NCBI GenBank assembly: GCA_025617375.2
Contig: JAMYGW020000004.1
Coordinates: forward strand, 992,001 to 1,056,000
Origin: Acarospora socialis
Lineage: Eukaryota; Ascomycota; Lecanoromycetes; Acarosporales; Acarosporaceae
Direction of reading: 5' to 3'
DNA length: 64,000 nucleotides
Below the pieces are notes generated by a model. That model was not told where the DNA came from. It did not search any database and worked only from the letters and a program-made list of their open reading frames with translations. Position 1 is the first letter of the stretch, and each line of letters opens with the position of its first letter. Below, in pieces: positions 56,687 through 64,000 of the stretch. The translations under genes were made by a program, and so were the position numbers.

Positions 56687-57984
56687 ATGTTTGCTTTGCT
56701 CAAGACCCTTGGCGTTCTCGCGGCCATTCAGTGCCTTGCCCTAGCTATCCCTTTCCCTGAGTACGTCATCCGACCAAATACCCCAATGCATTGACTGTCA
56801 CTGCATGCCGATCGCAAGCGAGACTTCTTCAAGTCTTTGATACTGAGAATCGTGTAGGGACACCGCCCTCCTCAATATCCGAGCTGCTCTACTCGCAAAG
56901 CGAGCCTTGTACGATCTCAGCGACATTCCAGAACAGGACCGAAAGGACAAACTCACACAAGGCCTGAAGGATGCAGTCACTATTGTCGGGGCAGTGCTAG
57001 GGAAAGATGGCAAAGATGGCATGGACAGCAGCAAACACGAAGACAAGCTTGAGCGATGGTTCGGCGACAAGAACAGCGACGGGGCAGCACGGGACAAGAT
57101 CCGAAATGTCTACAAGAACTTTTATGGCGACAACAAGGACGGCACAGGCGCGGACGTTCTGGGCAATATCCACGTTCTCAAAGACGATTACTGGACACCT
57201 AAAGATCCAATCGGCGATGGCAAAACGCCTTTCTGCAAAATCGAGAAGAACGGAAAATCGGGTACGGCATACACGAAGCCGTTCAACAAGGTTCCGTCCA
57301 TGCACTTCTGCGACAAGGTCTGGGATCGTGAAAAGAAACTGGCAAATCTGGTCAAGGACAACTGCGCGTCACTTGGGTCAGTGATGAATACTGATCGAAT
57401 GGGAAAGCCATTCCTAGGATTTGCCGTCTTGCACGAGTTCATGTAAGCTTGATTTGATTCGCTGCAGTGGCGTTCTCCCTTGTGGCTAACCGGCAACTCC
57501 ACCAGACATTATAAGGAGGTCGGACCAAAAGGGTGAGTAATAACCTTTCAGTTCAGCACCTTCAACCATGACACCAACAGAAACTCCCCCCCTGGTTCTC
57601 TCATCTTTGAGGGCTAACGTTACGATAGTGTTGGCGTCAACACAATCGGCGACTTTGCCTACGGCGCCGACAACTGCGTCCGGCTTTCCAACGACAAGGA
57701 CGAAGAGAAAAGAAAGACGACTATCACAAACGCAGATACCTTTGCCTGGTTTGCCATGGTGAGTGCATTCGATCATCCTCAATCATTGTTCTCTTTGCTA
57801 ACCTATCGTCACACAATGCCAGCATATCTACCTCGAAGATGTGTGCGACAAATCGTTCTCCTATCCACGTGACGACAGAGATGACGATGAGACACAAGCT
57901 GATATTCCCGATTCAAGTGAGGAAGACACTGTTGTCGTCGTTCAAACTGCTACTGTCATTCCCTTGCCTGCGCCGACTGGCTGA
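56687..57984 (+). CDS. Secreted HExxH metallopeptidase, deuterolysin/Lys-specific-like
   Basis: Five exons: 56687-56760, 56858-57442, 57506-57532 (27 nt), 57629-57758 and 57823-57984, GT-AG, 325 aa. The signal peptide is MFALLKTLGVLAAIQCLALA. The zinc site is assembled across exons 2-3: FAVLHEFIHYKEVGPKG with HEFIH, then GVNTIGDFAYGADNCVRLSN, where GDFAYG resembles the GTxDxxYG third-ligand motif of aspzincins (M35 and relatives). NADTFAWFAMHIYLEDVC is also typical of that fold. The C-terminal 40 residues are acidic then Val/Pro-rich. The splice inside HExxH restores Ile-His exactly. It is probably an active extracellular protease. The specific peptidase subfamily is uncertain. It lies in the repeat-rich accessory segment, next to other surface genes. 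Confidence 0.82.
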
Positions 57985-58312
57985 GGGAAAGCAAGGACTG
58001 TTGTTTGCGGGTTTGGCTCTAGCTCTTTCATCATTACTCACTCATCCTGGAAGACGCCACATCGGTACATTTTCATCTCTTGGCTTTTCCTTAACAACGT
58101 ATCCAAACACCAGCCATCGCCTGATGGCCATGTTGATGATATTATGTATGTACTCATGTTCCACTACCACTTTTCGATTTCTGCTCTATCTGTGCAGCCA
58201 GATGCATCACCAAGAAACCCCTTAGAGCCAAACAAACAATATGCCTCTTTCTATTAACTCGGAAAGATCATTACAGAAGGCCTTACTTTATTCGGATCGC
58301 CTTCCAATTCCG
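57985..58312. other. Intergenic between convergent genes
   Basis: No gene recognised in 328 bp. Confidence 0.5.
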
Positions 58313-59200
58313 TCAGGGGGCCATGTACTCCCAGTCCTGAACCCTCCCCCCGCCACGAGCTTGAGCCCAACGGCCATGCTCACTATTCTCTGTCATCGCT
58401 GCCGCCGCCAGGGTCGTAGCATGAACCCACTTTCTGCGCTGGATCTGCCACAGGATTGTAGCGCATGCGGCGGCAGCAAACAGTGGCAACCCCATACCCA
58501 GCCCAAGCCCGAGTCCCAAAATCTTTAGCGACGTGCTTGCATGGGGGCAATTGGAGCCGTCGCGGAGTGGCATCAGCATGCCAGATGTAGATGTGGTACT
58601 GATGGTGCTCTCGACAGTGGTGTACGACGGAGACAGGCTCACTAACACTGCGGTGATCCAGTTGTAGTATTCACTGGCGTCGTCGCATGTCTTGTCGTCA
58701 CAGCCATACAGAGTGGCGCCCTTGGGAGCGACAAGGAATTTGGTTTCCAAAGATTCTAGTGCAGCTATTGCGTTTGATTGAGCACTATCTGTCAGCGTTG
58801 AAACTCATTTATAGAAGGCAACAGAGCGAGAAATTTGGTCCTGCAGTTGCACTTTCATGACTGCTGTTCCGAACCGGAGGGAGACTTAGCAGTGAGTTGT
58901 TTTTGGGTATTGACGTACTCTTAAGACATACTTGAGGACAGACAGGGCTTTTACAGGTCGAATCTATACAGGCGCCGCGATAGACAAGGCTGTTTGGTCC
59001 ACTGAAGCAAAAACCATTGGAATAGCATGCCTCATTCCGAGCGCGACAAGCATAAGGGCCTGAATTGAAAGGGTTTGATTTTGCAAGGCACAAGATCGGT
59101 CGGGTGCCCTGAAGGCCAGTAGCGGAGCCCTTCAGAGGCGCCTAGAATTGAAAGAAGAGACAGGAGAAGTTGTGAACAGAAGACAAGACGACTGGAGTGA
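58313..59200 (-). pseudogene. Cys-rich ectodomain / single-TM protein, apparently frameshifted
   Basis: The C-terminal exon (58788-58313) encodes KFLVAPKGATLYGCDDKTCD, a Ser/Thr-rich linker, a TM helix (LKILGLGLGLGMGLPLFAAA) and a basic cytoplasmic tail. The preceding exon (to 58919, donor GTACGT) gives GPYACRARNEACYSNGFCFS and VYRGACIDSTCKSPVCPQVC, a pattern common in Dothideomycete secreted/membrane Cys-rich proteins. The expected signal peptide and mature start (LLLSLLSILGASEGLRYWPS, then GHPTDLVPC) are present just upstream, but in a different frame, with the shift near 59080-59087 at an A-run. No ATG precedes the signal-like part in frame. Either the gene has decayed, or there is a base error plus an unseen first exon. 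The internal splice model is provisional. Confidence 0.5.
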
Positions 59201-59382
59201 TTGAGCTAGGGGATTATCATGAAGCTAAACAAGCCAAAAGAACGAGTGTATGATAATGCGGGTCAATTTAGGTCAGAATATATGCTAATATTAGAAATTT
59301 TAAGTCTCAGTCCAGAGTTCTAGGGCTAGATTTGTTAGAAATAAGCGTTAGATATACTATATTTAGTATGTGCGGGCTGCCA

Positions 59383-59415
59383 AGCCTGACCCGACCCAAC
59401 TTGTGGGTCGGGCCA
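59383..59415. repeat. Hairpin-forming palindrome
   Basis: GCCTGACCCGACCCA is followed four to five bases later by TGGGTCGGGCC, an 11 bp near-perfect GC stem in an AT-rich context. It could be a remnant of a repeat end or a transcript hairpin; no neighbour explains it. Confidence 0.4.
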
Positions 59416-59482
59416 TAGATCATGGGCCTGCCTTGACCCGACACGACGGCCACCCTAAATCTTTTGCTCCTGAACATACTTA

Positions 59483-59645
59483 CAGGTTATGGACACAGCG
59501 GGTGGATAACCGCATATTAAAATACCACTATTTAAGAGCAAGTCCAGGGTGGCACTGGCAGATTTTGTATGAGAGCGGAGTTTTTACAGGGCTAATTAGA
59601 GTATTTTCCCATATGCGGCTATCCACTCGCTGTGTCCATAACCTG
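59483..59645 (-). mobile_element. pogo/Fot1-like MITE, copy B
   Basis: 163 bp. Both ends read CAGGTTATGGACACAGCG inward, continuing for about 35 bp, and are flanked by TA (59481-59482 and 59646-59647). The interior is the reverse complement of copy A at 52745. The cleaner ends make this the better copy for defining the family. Confidence 0.8.
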
Positions 59646-59659
59646 TAAGAGCCATTCGT

Positions 59660-59965
59660 TCTTGCAAACCTGATCATGAATATTCATCAGAAAGATGTCA
59701 ACAATGATTGACATTTCAACTCAGAAGCTGCACTCTATCTTTGTCACATGAGCATCTGAGCCTGAAGATCAAATATTGTTATCTCTTTCTGTGTGGTGTC
59801 AAAAATATCTTTATGAACCTCTCTTTGAGCGCTCGTATCACGGCTGTCAAGGGCACAAATAGGGGTATATATTCGCCAACCATATCCAGACGGGTCGCAT
59901 GCCAAAGCCGGTGCCAAGGCGAGGCTGAACGCGGAAGCATGTCTAGCGTCTTGGCAATAGAGTGG
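59660..59965 (+). repeat. Duplicated segment, copy 2 (uninterrupted)
   Basis: Paralogue of 53609-53990 without the 101 bp insertion. It begins directly after MITE copy B. Both copies have a pogo-like MITE within 0.9 kb on the left. Confidence 0.6.
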
Positions 59966-60248
59966 TTATGCCCGCTATAATGTCAAAGCTCGTATTCAGG
60001 GCACGTCCCCTCCGGCTTGAACCAATGGAGCGTGTCAACAATGTGCAGAAGCTCTTAGTCCGCGTTGAGGCATGTGCTGCGTCTAACCCTATATTGATTC
60101 GAGCATCGGGATCCAGGCAAGAGCTGTGATATGGAGCCTCGTGCTCGACCGAGGAGCTTAAATGCCCTCCGGCGTCGCTGTTTGTTTGTTCTGGCCTTGT
60201 TCATGATATTCTTCTCAGAATCATATATGTTCACTGGGAAAAAGCAAC

Positions 60249-61500
60249 ATGTACGAATACCTGCGTCAAGTCTGGGTACTCTTTCTCCTCGCCCGCATCG
60301 TCTGCGGTACGGTCCGCGTGGAGCTCAACGATGGAAGGATCGTCACGGTCGATGATGAGAAGAGTATCACTCCCACCGTCGACAGCGAACCAGGCGACGC
60401 TGTCGTTGGTGCTCTCACTCCGCGCGATCTCTTCGGCCGTCAGACCTGTGCTGCTCCTGGGATGAACATCATCTGTGGGGGAGGGTGCTGCCCGAATGAC
60501 AACTTCTGCTGCGAGCATACTACTTGTATTGACGTTTCGTCGCGACTCTGCTGTGCCGGTGGCAGTCAGTGCCTCAAGGGTGGAGACTGCTGTAGTGATG
60601 GCAACTGTGTAAGTGGGCTCATGTGTTGCTCTTTCGAACCGCATATGCTGTGAACACGCAAGGGGGCTCTGCTGATGGTGCCGCGGTGTAGTGTGATCCA
60701 GGGAAGTACTGCGTCAAAGATCTCACCACAGGCCAACGGGGTTGCCTGCCGTATTCGGGCAGTGGAGGCGGTAATAGTAACCCTCCACCAGCTGGGACGA
60801 CTGCCCGACCGACAACAAGAACGCCAACAACGACAGCCGCGCCCAGGTCTTCCTTTATATGTCGCGAGTGAGTGCTCAAGCAGCATCCTACACCCCAATC
60901 ACTGTTCTAAGCCCTTCATGCAGCACCGGCTACCGCCCATGTCCCAACCAGCGCTTCTGCTGCCCTGCCGGCGATTACTGCTACTACAACGTGAACAATG
61001 CCCCTCGATGCTGGCGCGACCGATACTACACTTTTTACTACACCTATACCTGGTCCTTTGCATCCTACGGCGTGCGCTGGTACACCACCACGACGATCTA
61101 CTACCTTGAGGGTGCCACCGTCCTGGCCCTTTCTACGCCCCCACCACCGACGGTCGCACCTCGCCCAACCGGCGCGACCACACCGGCTGCCGCATCGTCA
61201 CCGAGTTCGGCCCTCAACCCGTCGACGACACTCGCGGACTCGACCGCAGCAGCTTCCGACTTTGCAGGTACGGCCCTTGCCGGTGGCGGAGAAGAAACTA
61301 CGTCTAGTGAACGTGGCACCACCGCGACGAGTACCACGTCTCGGACAACGTCGACTGCGACAAGAACTTCTGGCCCTGCGTCCAGTAGTGTGTCGGTCTT
61401 CACCGGCGGAGCTTCGACCGCCGTGTCTGGGCTTGTTGTAGCTGGATGGATGGAGTTGGCGATGATGGTTGCCGTTTGTGGTGCACTACTCCTTATGTGA
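60249..61500 (+). CDS. Cys-rich secreted protein with Ser/Thr stalk and GPI-like tail
   Basis: Three exons: 60249-60608, 60692-60867 and 60924-61500, GT-AG, 370 aa. N-terminal signal sequence (MYEYLRQVWVLFLLARIVCG). A linker is followed by Cys-rich repeats: CGGGCCPNDNFCCEHTTC, CCAGGSQCLKGGDCC and, after splicing, DGNCCDPGKYCVKDLTTGQR. A Thr/Pro segment leads to a second Cys module, RPCPNQRFCCPAGDYCYY, then a Tyr-rich stretch (RYYTFYYTYTWSFASYGVRW) and a long Ser/Thr/Ala stalk. It ends with a hydrophobic tail (WMELAMMVAVCGALLLM). Spliced junctions restore CC and C-x-C spacing, which supports the model. It is probably a disulfide-rich surface protein. The adjacent minus-strand gene is of similar Cys-rich style. 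Function unknown. Confidence 0.8.
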
Positions 61501-61883
61501 TGCAGTGATTTGACTTAGGAAGCTGGGGTATGGTTGGATGCATAGCAGTTCAATGTTAATGAGCAGGGGTTTGGGAGTATGTACAAGTTGCAAAAGAGTC
61601 GAGTGAAGATGATCTAATGCCGACGTTCCATCCAAAAGATAGCATTATACTAGTTTTCTTGGAGGCGCGATATCAACTCAGGAACGTTCCTTCTATCTAT
61701 ACCCAATGCACGTCATAACTTTGCTCCTCTTCCGGGGAGATATCAGGCCGCTTTAGACTTCCCATATTGGAGCCTGACGAAAATGAACGCGGAACCGATT
61801 ATTGGCTAATGTGTAGATATTGAGCCACAGACGTGGTGGTGTGGAGAGGAATCCCAACAGTCATATTACCAATCAAAGCCATA
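61501..61883. other. Intergenic between convergent genes
   Basis: No gene recognised in 383 bp. Confidence 0.5.
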
Positions 61884-64000
61884 TCAAAGAGGAGCATTTG
61901 AGACATCGTCAGCTTGCGCCAGCACCTCATATTTGCCACTTCTGCTAGACCAAACATTGTTTCTCCCGTCATACACCAGTGCCAGATTCTCGTTGCGATC
62001 GTCAAGACGCACCGCCATCTTCCCCGCGACGGAATCCGCAGCACTGCCGTCCCAACGCGCTTGGTCGGAAGCATAGGCTCGACGAGCAGCATTTGCGATT
62101 GCGGTCCCTCCCATCGAAGTACCGATGACAACGCTCTTGATGTCCATGTAATCGAATTGCTTGAGACCTTTCCAGCCTTTGGTTCGGACGGCTTCCAGGA
62201 GAAACAGGAGGACAACCAGGAAATTAATGGCGGCAATGGCGTAGATGTATTTTGGGTCCCCGACACGGATGGACGTTATGAGAGCGGTCGTTGGTACTTG
62301 GTAGGTGTCGTGAGCGACCATCAGTTGCGCTGAGCTGTAGACAAGTAAGACGTTATCAAGCATCGAATTAAGACTATCTTCCACGCCTTGGAGGGTTATT
62401 GCTGTAGTATTGATTCTGGAAGCATTCGGGGTAGCCTTCCGAGAGGCGTTGACATTTTTAATGTTCGATCGAAAGGTGTTGCCTATGACTGACGTGTACA
62501 GGTTGCAGGCATTCTGTTGCGAGAAGGAGGTGAGCATCCTCATCGTGATGGCAATGAGGTCACCGCTTGGGTTGATGTCCTGAACCGGCATTTGCAGCGG
62601 TAGAGGAGTTACTGCAATCGTCCTTTGGGTAATATTGACGCTGACGGAGAAATTCGTGGGGCTGAAAGTCACATTGCACTGCGTGGCGTTCAAAGCGCCG
62701 TAGTTCCGTCCCGCTGCAATGGAGAAGACGTTCTGTCCTTTGTACGCTTGACCGGCAAGAGCAACAATGTCATCGCTGCTGCGAAGGCCACAAGCAGCGT
62801 ACCAGTCAGATGCCCCGTTGGCGTGGGTTCCACTCGCGACATATGTATTCGGATACGTAAGATCCTGAGAGGTCTGAACAGTCGAGATGGTCCAAAGTAA
62901 CGTGCTGTTCACGATACATTCAGCTTTCGCTCGATACCCAATTTCGGTATAGTTGTAACTCAGGGTACTCGAACTGTTCAACGAGCTATCGACCAGGCCA
63001 ACCGACGACCCCACGCCGAAAGAGCGGCCCACATATGAGAACTGAGAGTTGTCCATCTTGTCGTGCTTTTGAGTGGAGTTGTCCCGACTTGAGGCGGATG
63101 CTGCTTCGTTTAGTATGCGGCCTTGGAGATCATAATTGGGCGAGTACGTAAAGACCCCTTTCTCGTTGCGGATGGAAGGCCCCGGGCGGAGCCAGGTGAT
63201 ATTCCGCCAATACGGGTCGGAGGCATTGCTATATTGGGCAACGCTCAAATAGGGCCACTTTGAGTGAGCTGGAGACGGATGCGAAGCGAAATATGTGGAT
63301 GTAACAACTGGTGTCAAGGCACCTGCCCACAATGCCCCCGGTAGTAGAACCATGGTGAAGAAAACTATCAGGGGTAGCGAGAAGCGTAGAGGTAACGACC
63401 AATCGAGTCGTACTCCGCAGAGAGCGCTCCGAAACTTTAGCAGATCAAGCGCAGTAGGTCGTTTTGTAAGACGCAGCCTTGTAGCCAAATTGATAAGGGT
63501 GCACAAGGCGTGAACATGGACGGCACCCAAACACTGGGATAGGAGTTGAACGAAGATTTGGCTCGTAGCACGATTGTCTGTGATGAGTCGATAGAACAGA
63601 CCGGTGTCCGTCCAGTTGGATCTGTCGCTCCATAGAAGCAAGACTATGACGATGGAGGTGAGAAGCAGCCCAGGAACTGCCAAATATTTCATCCAGGTGT
63701 TCTCAATGCCAGTGTGAGGAAGCGCTCTTGCAGCCATTGTCTGGACAAAAGAGAAAGACAAAGAAGATTAATCCAGCATCTCTGTACCACGTCATGTGTA
63801 AATCAGAACAGAGAATGGCAACAGCTCGAGTATGGGTTGGAATCCTACACTAAGATATTACACGATATTTTGAGCGAAGCAATACCTTAGGCAGCGGTAT
63901 AATTATAGCAAGCATAGCCACCACCTCAAACAATGCGATGGACGCCGATATGATTGCTCCGTACACTACGTGTATACTGAGGTGCAAAGCCGGAGGGAAG
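61884..64000 (-). CDS. Large multi-pass membrane protein (5' end outside window)
   Basis: The main exon, 63740-61884, encodes 618 residues. It splices in phase to an upstream exon (64000-63886, donor GTATTG) that encodes another hydrophobic helix (IISASIALFEVVAMLAIIIP), so the ATG at 63737 is internal and the true start lies beyond the window. Topology: a cluster of N-terminal TM helices (YLAVPGLLLTSIVIVLLLW; LRFSLPLIVFFTMVLLPGAL), a long extracellular region with many N-x-S/T sites (about 170-480), a further TM (YIYAIAAINFLVVLLFLLEA) and a soluble tail containing MGGTAIANAARRAYA. This matches a widespread, uncharacterised family of filamentous-ascomycete membrane glycoproteins. The function is unknown. 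Confidence 0.8.

Larger units (their letters stand above)
59201..60248. other. Intergenic repeats upstream of the Cys-rich GPI gene
   Basis: No gene recognised. It holds the hairpin, MITE copy B and the second copy of the duplicated segment. Confidence 0.5.

Noticed and set aside
61884-63737. Complete membrane-protein gene starting at the ATG 63737
   Set aside because: An in-phase splice to an upstream hydrophobic exon (donor at 63885) shows this ATG is internal; the gene runs off the window.

Overview
The window looks like nuclear DNA of a filamentous ascomycete (Pezizomycotina), most likely Dothideomycetes. Genes are broken by many 48-150 nt GT-AG introns, several with CTGAC/CTAAC branch-like sites just before the acceptor. 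Both strands are used with no operons, and the protein families are typical of moulds. I hand-spliced 26 protein-coding loci. For the multi-exon intact genes I closed the reading frame by arithmetic. Several long open frames begin at TTG or GTG; for those I moved the start to the first in-frame ATG. I saw no tRNA, rRNA or CRISPR array.

Left part, 1-23.6 kb, is mostly housekeeping. It holds a BTB/POZ protein cut by the window edge, two Myb/SANT-like DNA-binding proteins, an MFS anion transporter of the Dal5/Tna1 type, ribosomal protein S19, an alpha/beta-hydrolase fused to a tyrosine/dual-specificity phosphatase, a dihydroxyacid dehydratase (ILV3 type), a charged nuclear-type protein, an aldo-keto reductase and the ribosome-rescue factor Dom34/Pelota.

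Middle part, 23.6-48.3 kb: a small Cys protein, a CRH-type GH16 cell-wall transglycosylase, a diverged 6-phosphogluconate dehydrogenase with a GC-AG intron, PEX2 divergent from the karyopherin KAP120, two uncharacterised basic/acidic proteins, a coiled-coil protein, a TENA/THI-4-like protein, a Kre9/Knh1-like GPI protein and a serine beta-lactamase/transesterase.

Right part, 48.3-64 kb, is more accessory. It is gene-poor and AT-richer. It carries four short terminal-inverted-repeat elements (two of them members of one TA-target, pogo-like family), a duplicated 300 bp segment whose two copies give a filled and an empty insertion site, and tandem repeats. Its genes are mainly for the cell surface or secretion: a GH5 exo-glucanase, a two-module beta-rich protein, an HExxH metallopeptidase, a seemingly frameshifted Cys-rich membrane protein, a Cys-rich GPI protein, and a large multi-pass protein running off the right edge.

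The most notable points are the hydrolase-phosphatase fusion, three internal micro-exons of 8, 10 and 11 nt in unrelated enzymes, and the filled/empty-site pair that defines a small unnamed repeat. Wall and surface genes (GH16, GH5, Kre9-like, Cys-rich GPI) recur but are scattered. I see no biosynthetic gene cluster and no clearly new multi-gene system.
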